Origin: Salsipaludibacter albus
GTDB taxonomy: Bacteria; Actinomycetota; Nitriliruptoria; Nitriliruptorales; Nitriliruptoraceae
Direction of reading: 5' to 3'
NCBI RefSeq assembly: GCF_019798055.1
Contig: NZ_JAHOPH010000025.1
Coordinates: 1-56,493 of the forward strand
Length of the DNA stretch: 56,493 nucleotides
This document shows, piece after piece, positions 8,877-17,948 of this stretch. The notes beneath the pieces were generated by a model that saw nothing but the letters and a program-made list of their open reading frames with translations, was not told where the DNA came from and did no database searches. How positions within the stretch are numbered: position 1 is the stretch's first letter; each line of letters starts with the position of its first letter. The position numbers and the translations under genes were made by a program.

Positions 8877-9551
8877 TCAGGTCAGACCGGCAACGTCGCG
8901 GCGCCGTGATTCCCGCCAGACCGTGGCTCCCAGGACGATCGCGCCGATCGCGGCGAACAGCGGGAGCTGGGTCACGATGGTGGCGAGCCCGAGGATGCCG
9001 AAGACCACGCCCAGCCATGTCGGCCAGTGCCTGCTGCGGGCGAGGATCGTCGAGACGATCATCCATCCGACCAGGATGACCCCGGTCACCGCCAGTTGGA
9101 GTGCGCTCAGCCAGCCGGGCTCGGGTTCGTCACCGGCGGCGGCCCATTCGGCCGCGGTCAGGCTCCACGCCTCTGGCACCAGGTAGACCAGGGTCAGCAC
9201 CAGGAACGGCACCAGCAGCACGGTGCCGGTCACGCGCAGGACGGTGGCGGTCCAGTCGGACTCGAGTTCGGCGAGTCGACGACACAGCAGGAACAGTCCG
9301 ATGCCCATCAGCAGCCAGCCCAGGCTCAGCAGCACCGACCCGACCAGGTAGTTGGTGTAGTGCGCTTCCAACCCGGCGAGACGAGCGGCGGGGTCCTCCT
9401 CGAAGTTGGCGTGGATCCCGGGGAAGCCGATCACCGGGATCATGAAGGTCACGCCCCCGGCGGCCATCACGCCGGCGGCCCGGAGCACACCGCTCCGGTC
9501 GCCTGCTCCCGGTGTGGCGGTTCGGTTCGACGTCTGGGACTGGGTGGACAT
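8877..9551 (-). CDS. Hypothetical multi-pass membrane protein
   Basis: 224 residues. Hydrophobic segments lie at about 22-42, 67-90 (VGSVLLSLGWLLMGIGLFLL), 105-128 (TGTVLLVPFLVLTLVYLV), 150-172 and 182-208, with a basic C-terminus. It resembles unnamed actinobacterial membrane proteins of the DUF4386 style, but I do not recognise the family with confidence. AGGAG five bases upstream supports the ATG. It is divergent from the sensor-kinase gene (180 bp between starts), which often means a common regulatory region and a possible target of that two-component system. Confidence 0.7.
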   Translation of the reverse strand: MSTQSQTSNRTATPGAGDRSGVLRAAGVMAAGGVTFMIPVIGFPGIHANFEEDPAARLAGLEAHYTNYLVGSVLLSLGWLLMGIGLFLLCRRLAELESDWTATVLRVTGTVLLVPFLVLTLVYLVPEAWSLTAAEWAAAGDEPEPGWLSALQLAVTGVILVGWMIVSTILARSRHWPTWLGVVFGILGLATIVTQLPLFAAIGAIVLGATVWRESRRRDVAGLT

Positions 9552-9730
9552 GGTGGCTCCTGTCGGCTGCCTCGGTTCGGCGGCGGTCGCTGGCTCACCA
9601 CTCACGCTACGAACGCCCGGGGACCGGCCCCATCCCCCTGCCCGCCGACCTCGGCTCCGGCTCGCCCCACCCTGCGACTGCGGCCAGCACCGTGGCGGAA
9701 GCGCAGGGCATCGACGATGATGGGGACACG

Positions 9731-11914
9731 ATGACCGTCGACGGCCTGCAGGCGACGGGGAACGGCCGACCGTTGGCGTTCCTCCGCCGGGTGACGTCCC
9801 CGACGGTCGAACCCGCCCCGGCGGCACCCTCCGCCACGCTCCATCGCGTGGCGGTGTGGATGGTGGCCCTGGGAGCCGGCGCCGCGGTGGCGACGATCCT
9901 GCTCGACGCCCTCGGCGCCGCACTGCCCGGCTTTGCGCACACGTGGCGCGACTTCCTGGGGTCGACCGCGTGGTTCCTGGGCTACGGCATCCGGGTCGCC
10001 CTCGCGGTCGTCGTGCTGCGTCGCCGACGCCACAACGCCGCGGCGGCCTGGTTCGGCGTGGTCACCGGGCTCGAGCTGCTCGGCGAGCTCGCCGGCGCGC
10101 TGCCCGACGTCCTCGCTGCGGTTGGCAGTGGGCCGACTGGGATCGCGGCCACCACGCTCACCGAGTGGTGGTTGGCCGGCCTCACCGGGATCGTCGCCCT
10201 CCAACTGGTCGCCCGGTTGCCGTCCGGTGGGATCGAGGATCGGCTGCGTCGCTGGACCAACGCCGCGTGGATGCTCGTCGTCGTGCCCCCCCTCGCCTTC
10301 GCGACCAACCGGCTCGTGCCGGTGCCGTGGTACGCCGGCGAGCCGACCGTCACCAACCCGCTCCACCTGGACCTGTCCGAGGGGGTCGTCACCACGATCT
10401 CGGTGGCCCAGGGCGTCGTCGGGTCGCTGTTCCTCGTCGGGCTGGCCATCGTCGTCGTCCGCTACCTGCGGTCGGGGGCGACGACGCGACGGCAACTGCG
10501 GTGGATGCTGGGCGTCCCGGTCGTCGCGATCGGCATCACGGTGACGATCCAGCTCTTCCCCGACATGCCCTTCGGCGTGCTGTCGGTGGTGTCGGCCGCC
10601 GCCGTGGTCGCGGTGCCCGTGTTCGTGGCGCTGACCGTGCTCGGGCCCGGCGGCGTCGACGTCGACCAGGTGCTGCGCCGCTCGCTCGTGTACGGGGTCC
10701 TGTGGCTGGCGATCGCGACGCTGTACGTGGCGGTGGGAGCGGTCGTTGGCACGGCCGCGGGGCGCCGCCTCCCGGCGTTCGGCGCCGCCGTGCTGACCGT
10801 CGTCGCGACCCTGGCCTTCCAGCCCGCACGGCAGTGGCTCGAGCGTCTCGCCGACCGGTGGGTGTTCGGGAGCCGGGCCGATCCCGCCCACCTCGTGGCC
10901 GACCTCGGCTCGGCGCTGCAGGACACCTACGACGTCAACGAACTGCTGCCGACGATCGAGAGCACGCTCCGGCGTGGCCTGTCGATCGAGTGGGCCCGGG
11001 TCCGCCTCGACGCCGACGCCGAAGGACACGGCGACACCGATCCGGGCGACGCGGCGCTGCGCGTCCCGATCGTCCTGGGCGACGAGCGGCTGGGCGTCGT
11101 CGAGTGCGGTCCGCGACGCACCCGCCCACTGGGACCCGAGGACACGGCGGTGGTCGAGACCTTCGCACGGCAGGCGGCGCTGGCGATCGCCAACGTGCAG
11201 TTGACGACGGAGCTCACGACCAAGGCGACCCAGCTGATCGAGTCACGGGACCGGCTGGTCAGAGCCCAGGAGACCGAGCGGCGACGGATCGAGCGCAACA
11301 TCCACGACGGGGTCCAGCAGGAGCTGGTCTCGCTCATCCAGCACGTCGGCGAGATCGAGCACGGCCGGGCGGCCGGCAGCCCCGTCGCGGACGACCTGGC
11401 CGACCTGCGCGACGAGCTCACCCAGCTGTTGACGACGCTGCGCGAGCTCGCGGCGGGGATCCATCCGAGCCTGCTCACCGACCGTGGGCTGCTCCCGGCC
11501 GTCGAGGCGCTCGCCGCCCGCCACCCGGTCCCCGTGGCCGTCCGGGTCGACCGGACGTTGCGGGGTCGGCGCTTCGCCGAGGCCGTCGAGGGCGCCGGGT
11601 ACTTCACGGTCGCCGAGTGTCTCGCCAACAGCCTCAAGCACGGCGCTGCGAGCAGGGTCGAGGTGACCCTGGCACGCCGGGACGGGTCCCTGGTGATCGA
11701 GGTGGTCGACGACGGCGTCGGCCTCGCCACGACCCGTGTCGTGGGCAACGGCACCGGCAACGGCGTGCCCGACGGCACCGGCACCGGCCTGGGCAATCTG
11801 GCCGCTCGACTGGAGGCGCTGGACGGGGGCCTCACCGTGGAGTCCCGGACCGGGGCCGGCACGACGGTCCGGGCGACGGTGTCGCTCGTCGGCGAGCACG
11901 GCCAGTCGTCGTGA
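9731..11914 (+). CDS. NarL-type sensor histidine kinase with multi-helix membrane domain
   Basis: 727 residues. The first ~330 residues carry about nine hydrophobic helices with no large extracellular loop, so it probably senses the membrane or a small molecule. A GAF-like region (about 395-490) follows. The HisKA_3 dimerisation motif RRIERNIHDGVQQEL holds the phospho-accepting His near residue 524. The ATPase domain has CLANSLKHG (N-box variant), VVDDGVGL and GTGLGNLAARLEAL. It overlaps the response regulator by four bases, so the two are translationally coupled. GGGGA seven bases before ATG MTVDG fixes the start; the longer upstream frame would overlap the divergent membrane gene. Confidence 0.9.
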   Translation: MTVDGLQATGNGRPLAFLRRVTSPTVEPAPAAPSATLHRVAVWMVALGAGAAVATILLDALGAALPGFAHTWRDFLGSTAWFLGYGIRVALAVVVLRRRRHNAAAAWFGVVTGLELLGELAGALPDVLAAVGSGPTGIAATTLTEWWLAGLTGIVALQLVARLPSGGIEDRLRRWTNAAWMLVVVPPLAFATNRLVPVPWYAGEPTVTNPLHLDLSEGVVTTISVAQGVVGSLFLVGLAIVVVRYLRSGATTRRQLRWMLGVPVVAIGITVTIQLFPDMPFGVLSVVSAAAVVAVPVFVALTVLGPGGVDVDQVLRRSLVYGVLWLAIATLYVAVGAVVGTAAGRRLPAFGAAVLTVVATLAFQPARQWLERLADRWVFGSRADPAHLVADLGSALQDTYDVNELLPTIESTLRRGLSIEWARVRLDADAEGHGDTDPGDAALRVPIVLGDERLGVVECGPRRTRPLGPEDTAVVETFARQAALAIANVQLTTELTTKATQLIESRDRLVRAQETERRRIERNIHDGVQQELVSLIQHVGEIEHGRAAGSPVADDLADLRDELTQLLTTLRELAAGIHPSLLTDRGLLPAVEALAARHPVPVAVRVDRTLRGRRFAEAVEGAGYFTVAECLANSLKHGAASRVEVTLARRDGSLVIEVVDDGVGLATTRVVGNGTGNGVPDGTGTGLGNLAARLEALDGGLTVESRTGAGTTVRATVSLVGEHGQSS

Positions 11915-12597
11915 GCAGGACGTTGCGCGTCGCCATCGCCGAGGACCACTACCTCGTGCGCGAAGGTGTCCGTCGCGCGCTGACCGGGACGGGCGAACTG
12001 GAGGTGGTGGCCGCCGTCGGGACCGCCGACGAACTGGTCGAGGTCGTCGACCGCGAACGACCCGACGTGGTCGTCACCGACATCCGCATGCCGCCTGGCC
12101 ACCGGTCCGAGGGCATCGATGCTGCCCGCCGGATCCGCGCGCGGCACCCCGACACCGGCATCGTTGTGCTGTCGCAGTACGCGGATGCCAGCTACGCCGT
12201 CGAGCTCCTCCGCGACGGCAACGACGGGGTCGCCTACCTCCTGAAGGAGCGCGTCGGCGACCGCGTGAGCCTGGTGCAGGCCGTCCGCAGCGTCGCCGAC
12301 GGTGGCTCGATCGTCGACCCCACCGTGGTCGCCGCGCTCGTGGCACGGTCAAGCGTCCAGGAGTCCTCGGCCATCCAGCGGCTGACCCCGCGCGAACGCG
12401 AAGTCCTCGAACAGATGGCGCAGGGACGGACGAACGCCGGCATCGCCGAGCAGCTCAGCCTGTCGGAGTCGTCGATCGAGAAGTACTCCACGGCGATCTT
12501 CGCCACGCTCGGGCTGCGCGACGAGCCGATGGTGCATCGCCGTGTTGCGGCCGTGGTCGCCTACCTCGACGAACAGGGCCGCGCCACGGACTTCTAG
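11911..12597 (+). CDS. NarL/LuxR-family response regulator
   Basis: 228 residues starting at a GTG that overlaps the kinase stop (GTGA). The receiver domain has the acidic pair AEDH, phospho-acceptor Asp near residue 56 (VVVTDIRMP), and the Lys of YLLKERVGD. The C-terminal LuxR helix-turn-helix reads LTPREREVLEQMAQGRTNAG then IAEQLSLSESSIEKY. It is the cognate partner of the preceding HisKA_3 kinase. Receiver-domain text such as RMPPGHRSEGIDAAR matches the actinobacterial DesR/LiaR-like branch. Likely targets include the divergent membrane-protein gene (inference from context). Confidence 0.92.
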   Translation: MSRTLRVAIAEDHYLVREGVRRALTGTGELEVVAAVGTADELVEVVDRERPDVVVTDIRMPPGHRSEGIDAARRIRARHPDTGIVVLSQYADASYAVELLRDGNDGVAYLLKERVGDRVSLVQAVRSVADGGSIVDPTVVAALVARSSVQESSAIQRLTPREREVLEQMAQGRTNAGIAEQLSLSESSIEKYSTAIFATLGLRDEPMVHRRVAAVVAYLDEQGRATDF

Positions 12598-13468
12598 CTT
12601 CTTCATAGGCGATTCGTGTCGCTCCTCGGCCAGTCACAGAAAGCGGGCCCAGGAACGAGCCGCAGCAAGCCCAATGACCGCGTCGACGAACGTCGCTCAT
12701 CCCGGCCCCGATGTACGCCATGAGGTCGCCTCATCCGGCCCCGACGTTGGGACTTGAGTCAGAGTCCATACGACCTCGCGTCGCTCGCCACCCTCGATGC
12801 CGGCCGAGATCCCCCGCCTTCCGGAGTTCGACCGGCTCGCGAAGGTGTAGGTCTCCCGAGTTCTCCGAAGGCTTCGAGCACGGCCGCGGAAGTGGTGAGA
12901 TCCCGTAGCTCTCCGATGGTTCGCCCCGAGCCCCAAAGTGGCGATACCCCTTGGTTCTACGAGGGCTGTCGTCCGTCGACCGGGGTGTCTAGATCCCGCG
13001 GCTCCCCGACGGACCTCGTGACCCTGGCGGTAGCTTCGCTATCCCACGGACCGGACGTACACGCCGCCGGCGTCGAGTATCGGGATCGGGTTGATGGCAC
13101 ATGCGTCGTGCTCGCGACCTCTCGGCCGTCGCTGTGCTTCAACTCCCGGTGTGCGGATGGGAAGGACGGCCGGCACCGCGAACTCACCACCCCTATCTGC
13201 GCTGAGCCCCGACGTGGCCCGGGGTCGCGTCTCGCTTCTGGAGTAACGGGCACTGTGTGCGCGAATTGTGCTGCTCACAGCCGTCAAGGCTCGCGGTACT
13301 CGTCTCTGTCCTGAGGTCAGTTCTTCACGACGCCCTACAAGATTCTCTTGCCATGCCTCGATCTCTTTGCTAGAGATGGACGTGGGCGGCGACGCAAATC
13401 GGACTCGAAGGTCCAGACCCTCGAGATCCGCGACGGAGATGGGTTTAGTCGAGATCGGGGCAGTCGAC
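12598..13468. other. Long non-coding stretch with two kinds of repeats
   Basis: No convincing gene in about 870 bases. A pair of near-identical 23-base direct repeats lies at 12692-12714 and 12725-12747 (core catcccggccccg / catccggccccg). An array of degenerate 47-bp units follows (separate entry). From about 13080 to 13440 composition drops towards that of the following gene, which suggests imported DNA. Confidence 0.6.
12801..13062 (+). repeat. Degenerate 47-bp repeat array A (about six units)
   Basis: The anchor TCCC recurs at 12810, 12854, 12901, about 12947, 12994 and 13042, so spacings are 44-48 bases. The best-kept unit part is GTGtAGATCCCGTAGCT followed by CTCCGA ten bases after the anchor; the unit ends with a CGAAAGT-like stretch. 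Units diverge from one another more than in array C. Confidence 0.75.
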
Positions 13469-14614
13469 ATGGCCAAGGTACACAGCGGCGAAAATACTCG
13501 TAGCTTCAAGGAAGTGGTACGTCCGGATGCTGCAGCACCACGTGCACCAACGGTGGCGCACCGGGGAGCACCTTCCAAGCCCGAGGAAGTGGATCTTGGC
13601 CCCCTGACGAAACTGCTTGGTCGCTGGGAGGGAAAGGGAACCGGCTGGAACATGATCGCCCTTCCCTTCAAGGACTCGCCCGCACCACCGCCGCCTATGC
13701 CCGGCGGCTTCAACTTCCGCGTGCTGATGAACCAGTACGACGAGGAACTCGTCTTCGACTTCGTTGACGAGAACGTGCCAAACCGTGGACTTCTCCGGCC
13801 TCCGGAGACGGAGTTCGATCAGCTCGTCAGCACCCTTGACTACCAGCAGAAGATCGCGCAGGTTGCCGTTGAGGACAAGCCTCCGAGCAACGATGCCGGT
13901 GGGGTCAACGCCCCGATCCACCACGAGCCCGGACTCTGGCTGTATATGCGGAATCTGCGTTCGGGGGACATCCAGGGGGAGATCAATATCGCACGACTCG
14001 CGTCCATCCCGCATGGGAACTCCGTTCTGGCCCTCGGCTTCAGCGAGGAGCATGAGGGCATGCCAGAGATTCCGCCGGTCAGTGGGCTCCCGATCGGACG
14101 CTTTGAGGATCTGTCAAATGGTGGCCACGACGTCAACTCTCCAGACGCCACCGCATCGGGCACGACGGATCCAGCCCAGCCCGACCCTTACCTTGATCCG
14201 TTTCGTCACTACATCGACAACCCTTTCACTGGCAACGTCACGACCGCAGGGTTTCCGGGCTTCACCCCGGCTGACATGAACAACCTTCTCCGCGTGGCCA
14301 ACCAAGGTGTCCAAATCGAACGAACAACGGTTCTGACCATCGATACCACGCGACACAACGGAGGAGTTTCAAACGCACCATTCGCCGCACGCGAAGCGGA
14401 ACCCGTCAGCATGAAGTCGACGTTCTGGATCCAAGAGCTAAAGAAGCAGGGCCCGAAAGGGGAACCCCGAATGCGACTACAGTATTCACAAGTCGTGATG
14501 CTCGACTTCTTCAATCCTCGGGAAGATGAACTTCCGGGCCGTGCCCAGTGGCCACACATCAGCATCGCAACACTCGAGAAGACACCCGGCGGCTACGACA
14601 TGAAGCCCGGCTGA
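13469..14614 (+). CDS. Heme-binding beta-barrel-like (nitrobindin-like) protein
   Basis: 381 residues. The pattern LGPLTKLLGRWEGKGTGWNM, then VPNRGLLRPP, LDYQQKIAQV, HEPGLWLYMR and LASIPHGNSVLALG matches, from memory, a family of FABP/nitrobindin-like beta-barrels annotated as heme-binding in bacteria, fungi and plants. No signal peptide is visible. Function here is not established. GATCGGGG eight bases before MAKVHSG supports this start over upstream in-frame ATGs. Composition is clearly less GC-rich than neighbours (36 of 60 bases G or C in 14341-14400), with AAT, TTC/TTT and AAG codons mixed in, suggesting transfer. It is flanked on both sides by the 47-bp repeat. Confidence 0.65.
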   Translation: MAKVHSGENTRSFKEVVRPDAAAPRAPTVAHRGAPSKPEEVDLGPLTKLLGRWEGKGTGWNMIALPFKDSPAPPPPMPGGFNFRVLMNQYDEELVFDFVDENVPNRGLLRPPETEFDQLVSTLDYQQKIAQVAVEDKPPSNDAGGVNAPIHHEPGLWLYMRNLRSGDIQGEINIARLASIPHGNSVLALGFSEEHEGMPEIPPVSGLPIGRFEDLSNGGHDVNSPDATASGTTDPAQPDPYLDPFRHYIDNPFTGNVTTAGFPGFTPADMNNLLRVANQGVQIERTTVLTIDTTRHNGGVSNAPFAAREAEPVSMKSTFWIQELKKQGPKGEPRMRLQYSQVVMLDFFNPREDELPGRAQWPHISIATLEKTPGGYDMKPG

Positions 14615-14695
14615 GAGCGCCTAGAGTCCGCGCGCGGTCATCGCGGGGGCCGGTTGCCGGCGCTTCGCCCGGCCCAGGGCGCGATCCGTGCGAAC

Positions 14696-14775
14696 CTTTG
14701 AGATCCCGCAGCTCCCGACGGCTTCCACGTTGGCGGCCGGAGTGTCGATATCCCGCTGCCCGGAACTGATCACGC
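14696..14775 (+). repeat. 47-bp repeat array B (two units)
   Basis: GAGATCCCGCAGCTCCCGA begins one unit and GATATCCCGCTGCCCGGA the next, with TCCCG anchors exactly 47 bases apart (14704 and 14751). Same family and orientation as array A, on the other side of the beta-barrel gene. Confidence 0.75.
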
Positions 14776-14806
14776 CCGGCCGGGTCGAGCATGGGGATAG
14801 GGGCGG

Positions 14807-15307
14807 TCAGAGTGCGTGTTCTGCAGCGAAGGCTTGGAGTTCGCGGTCCGGGAATCCGTGTCGATCGCGCAGTGGACTGGTCGGGGTCTGGGCGAGTTCC
14901 AGTGACACGTCCAGCAGCTCCCGGGGGATCTGGGTGTCGCGCAGGTAGTGGCGGGCGAGGTAGGCGAACTCGTTCATCACCCCGAGCACGCTTCGGTTGG
15001 CTGTTGGTGCCAGGCGAAGCTCGTCGGCTGCGGCCAGCTCTCGGTCGATGAAGGCCCTGGGAAGGCGGTGGGCGGCCAGCAGCTCACCGAGTGCGGCGGG
15101 GAACCGGTCCAGCAGGCCGGCGGCCGGGGCCAGCGGTGTGAGCAGCGGCACCAGGGTCGTTTCGTTGACGAACAGGGCCAGTTGTGGGCGGACGAACAGC
15201 GCGTTGGCGTACCAGTTGCCGAGACGGCCCGTGGAGTCCTCGTCGGCGGTTGGCGGGTCGGCACGGACGCGGTCGCGCAGCTTCTTGGTTGCGTGGATGA
15301 CGATCAC
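14807..15307 (-). CDS. DUF6933-like protein
   Basis: 166 residues beginning VIVIHATKKLRDRVRA, then GRLGNWYANALFVRPQLALF and VNETTLVPLLTPLAPAAGLL, a pattern I associate with the DUF6933 family. GTG is chosen because homology begins here; the frame continues upstream without meaning. The middle is rich in Leu/Pro/Ala and the end has YLARHYLRDTQIPRELLDVS. No catalytic motif is evident and the function is unknown. It is divergent from the DUF6429 gene, with 63 bp between starts, so the two may share regulation. Confidence 0.6.
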   Translation of the reverse strand: MIVIHATKKLRDRVRADPPTADEDSTGRLGNWYANALFVRPQLALFVNETTLVPLLTPLAPAAGLLDRFPAALGELLAAHRLPRAFIDRELAAADELRLAPTANRSVLGVMNEFAYLARHYLRDTQIPRELLDVSLELAQTPTSPLRDRHGFPDRELQAFAAEHAL

Positions 15308-15370
15308 AGCGGCGGCCTCGGTGGCGGCGGGGCTGGCATGATGGGTCGTGTTCCGATCGGGGAGCTGGCG

Positions 15371-15610
15371 GTGGTCGACGAGGCGAAGATCGACGAGATG
15401 GTGTTGGCGCTGCTGTATCTGACCACCCACCAGCAGCACGGGCAACTTCGAGCATGGAAGGGCCACGACTGGGCGGTGCTGGCCCGCCTCCACGCTCAGG
15501 GGATGATCCTCGACCCGAAGTCCAAGGCCAAGTCGGTCGCCCTGACCGACGAAGGTGCCCGACGCTCCCGAGAACTGTTCCGACGCCACTTCGACGACGA
15601 CGAGCAGTAG
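15371..15610 (+). CDS. DUF6429-like small protein
   Basis: 79 residues: VDEAKIDEMVLALLYLTTH, then RAWKGHDWAVLARLHAQGMI, DPKSKAKSVALTDEGARRSR and ELFRRHF. This matches the DUF6429 pattern (a winged-helix-like layout with SKAKSV-LT-EG). GGGGAG precedes the GTG at good spacing, so this start is favoured over an ATG ten codons upstream. Function is unknown; a DNA-binding role is possible by shape only. It precedes the recombinase gene by 123 bp in the same direction. Confidence 0.7.
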   Translation: MVDEAKIDEMVLALLYLTTHQQHGQLRAWKGHDWAVLARLHAQGMILDPKSKAKSVALTDEGARRSRELFRRHFDDDEQ

Positions 15611-15733
15611 ATCCATCTTGCGCGCTGGGCGTTGTGGGACGGGCCGCCTCACGCTGCTGGCAGCGGCCAACCGCGCTGGACGACGCCTCTGGGGCGGGTG
15701 TAGGCCGATGGTGTACCCACCATCGGAGACACC

Positions 15734-16636
15734 ATGACCGTCAACACCGATCCGATCCCACTCGACGACGACCCCGAGGCCGTGCGGGTCGCCGGCGCGT
15801 TCCTGGCCGGCTACGCCTCACCTGCGACCCGCCGCGCCTACCGGGTGGACCTGCGCTACTGGTTTGCATTCTGCCACTGCCACCGCCTCCACCCCTACCA
15901 GGGCATCCGCCGCACCCACCTCGAGCTGTACCTGCGCGAACTCGAACAACTCACCCCCAAGCCGGCCAACACCACCCGCTACCGCCGCGTCGCGACCCTG
16001 TCCGCCTGGTTCGGATGGCTGGAAGACGAAGACCTCAACGTCGGCAACGCCGCCGCTCGCATCCGACGGCCACTGCGGCACCGTCGTCCGATGCCGTGGC
16101 TGGACCGCAACCAGCTCACCGATCTGCTCGCCGCTGCCGAGGTCGAAGGTGGTGCCGTCTACGCCACGGTGTGTCTGCTCGGACTCAACGGACTACGGGT
16201 CGCCGAAGCCTGCGCCGCCGACATCGAAGATCTCACCGGAACGGCCTACCAGCCGATGCTGCACATCATCGGCAAGGGCGACCGGCCCGCCGACATCGTG
16301 GTCAACCCGCGCACCCACCAGGCCCTCGACGCCGCCGTCGCCGGGCGCACCACCGGGCCGATCCTGGTCAACGCCTGGGGCAACCGGATGCGCCGCCACA
16401 ACGTGGCCGCGATGCTGGTCCGCCTCGCCAAGACCGCCGACATCGACGTGCACATCACCCCACACGCCCTACGACGGTCCTACATCACCATCGGCCTGCT
16501 CCAAGGCGTGTCCCTTCGGGACATGCAGCGTGCCGCACGGCACGCCAAGGCCGACACCACCGTCGGCTACGACCAGTCCGATCAGTCCTTCCACCGCGAC
16601 CCCACCTTCGTGCTCATGTCCGCCACCTCGCGATGA
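15734..16636 (+). CDS. Tyrosine recombinase (XerC/D-like integrase), intact
   Basis: 300 residues with an N-terminal SAM-like core-binding domain (SPATRRAYRVDLRYWFAFCH) and a full catalytic domain. Visible active-site residues are Arg in GLNGLRVAEA, Lys in IIGKGDRP, HALRRSY (H-x-x-R), the His of AARHAKADTT and the nucleophile Tyr in VGYDQS. It is short like XerD and lacks the arm-binding domain of phage integrases, so it could act on a transposon or small mobile unit. GGAG upstream supports the ATG. It is the only apparently functional recombinase in the window, 8 kb from the dead integrase. Confidence 0.9.
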   Translation: MTVNTDPIPLDDDPEAVRVAGAFLAGYASPATRRAYRVDLRYWFAFCHCHRLHPYQGIRRTHLELYLRELEQLTPKPANTTRYRRVATLSAWFGWLEDEDLNVGNAAARIRRPLRHRRPMPWLDRNQLTDLLAAAEVEGGAVYATVCLLGLNGLRVAEACAADIEDLTGTAYQPMLHIIGKGDRPADIVVNPRTHQALDAAVAGRTTGPILVNAWGNRMRRHNVAAMLVRLAKTADIDVHITPHALRRSYITIGLLQGVSLRDMQRAARHAKADTTVGYDQSDQSFHRDPTFVLMSATSR

Positions 16637-17177
16637 GTAGCGATGGCGGCGGATCCCACAGGTCCACGGCGACGGGGTGGAGGGGGCAAGGGGGCCGGGA
16701 TCGGCCTTCGATCAACCGCCGCTCGTCGGTGGTGCCGTAGCCGCAAAGCGGCTTGCATGGCATAAGGTTGTAGTCATGGGCCAGGAACGGAGGCTGTCAT
16801 CAAGGACGAGCCTGATGGCCAGCGAGGTTCCGGGCTCGGACCCGCCGGGGCTTGGGGTCGAACCGCTCGAGAATTGAAGTCGGAGCTCGATGAGTCCTAT
16901 CGGCGCTACCCCGATCAGGCATCCGTCCCTCGGGGAACTCGCGTCGTCGAGCTCGTGGCGGCGATCATGCTCGTGGCGGTCATCGTGACGGCTGCCTGGG
17001 TGGTCATCGCTGCCCTGTAGCCCGGCACCATGGCACCCACCACGCCCCGTTCAGCCATTGGAGATCGGTGGATACCAAACGGCGTGAAGGCCGCAGATCC
17101 GGTTGGCGCCGTTCGATTCGCGCCGGAGCAGAGCGGTAGGCGCGGCTCCCGATGCGGTTCGCCCGGGACGTGCCCTG
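16637..17177. other. Mostly non-coding interval with a palindrome
   Basis: No convincing conserved gene apart from a possible 48-residue membrane peptide listed separately. A perfect inverted repeat AGCCGC-AAA-GCGGCT lies at 16739-16753, about 100 bases downstream of the recombinase; it could be a recombination or operator site, or chance. The last 150 bases contain nothing recognisable. Confidence 0.45.
16874..17020 (+). CDS. Possible small single-helix membrane protein
   Basis: 48 residues from a TTG: a charged N-terminus (LKSELDESYRRYPDQ) followed by a clean hydrophobic helix (VVELVAAIMLVAVIVTAAWV) ending at the stop. The amphipathic-then-hydrophobic layout looks real, but no good ribosome site precedes the TTG. 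The same frame is open about 70 codons further upstream without an ATG or GTG, so this may be the tail of a truncated gene. Confidence 0.3.
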   Translation: MKSELDESYRRYPDQASVPRGTRVVELVAAIMLVAVIVTAAWVVIAAL

Positions 17178-17642
17178 ATGCTGACCGGCGGACAAGAGCT
17201 CGAAGCCCAGGTAGCCGGTCGGGCACGTCGAGAGCTGCATCCGCTGCTGGAACGTGCGCCGACCGTCGCCCACCGGAGGACCGGCGACGGCAGCTCGAAC
17301 GGGTTCCCGTCCACGAGGTCCCCGCCGGCGACGTGCTGGTCGTGCGACCGGGCGAGGTCGTGCCCGTCGACGGTGTGCTGGTGGACGACGTCGCAGGCCT
17401 CGACGAGTCCCAGCTCACCGGGGAGTCGCTGCCCGTCGACCCACGTCGCCGGCGACGACCTGTTGTCGGGCGCGATCAACGGCGCCGGTGCGCTCACGAT
17501 GCGTGCGACTGCCTCGGCGCGTGACAGCCAGTACCAACGGATCCTGGAGCTGGTGCGCGAGGCGGCCGAGTCCAAGGCGCCGGTTGTCCGCCTGGCCGAC
17601 CGGATCGCGGTCCCGTTCACCCTGTTCTCGGTGGCGCTGGCC
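17178..17642 (+). pseudogene. Frameshifted partial copy of heavy-metal P-type ATPase
   Basis: This 465-base stretch aligns end to end with 19064-19528 inside the intact ATPase, covering the actuator domain from MLTGGQELEAQ to FTLFSVALA. Relative to that gene it has lost one base near 17291 and gained one near 17443, so the TGES segment between is out of frame while both ends read in the same frame. It lacks the N-terminal helices, the CPx motif, the phosphorylation domain and a start. A dead fragment, probably left by tandem duplication or recombination with a related gene. Confidence 0.85.
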
Positions 17643-17948
17643 GCGCGGCTGTTCGTGGTCATCACCAGGACGCCAGTTTCCACCTGGCCGAAGACCGACC
17701 GGAGCGCGGCCAAGGCCACCCCCGGAGAAGTCAGCTTCCCGCTGCCTGGGTGGGGAGACGTGCCAGGGCCTTTGGAGCCGACCGGGACTCGACTTGGCGT
17801 GCGTTGAACGGAGACGGCAGCCCGCAGGCACGGCCCGTTGTCCAGATGCTGTCACCTGTGGTCAGCGCCGCGGCCCCGGCCGAGAGGGCAGGTTGCCCGG
17901 GACGCCATGCGACGAGGCCGTCAGCATCGGGCGACGTCCCAGGCTCGG
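17643..17948. other. Non-coding interval after ATPase fragment
   Basis: Similarity to the intact ATPase stops at 17642. The following 300 bases show no gene on either strand and no match elsewhere in the window that I can see. Confidence 0.45.

Noticed and set aside
12691-12747. 23-base direct repeats as attachment sites of the island
   Set aside because: They are only about 33 bases apart with no recombinase between, so they look like a local duplication.
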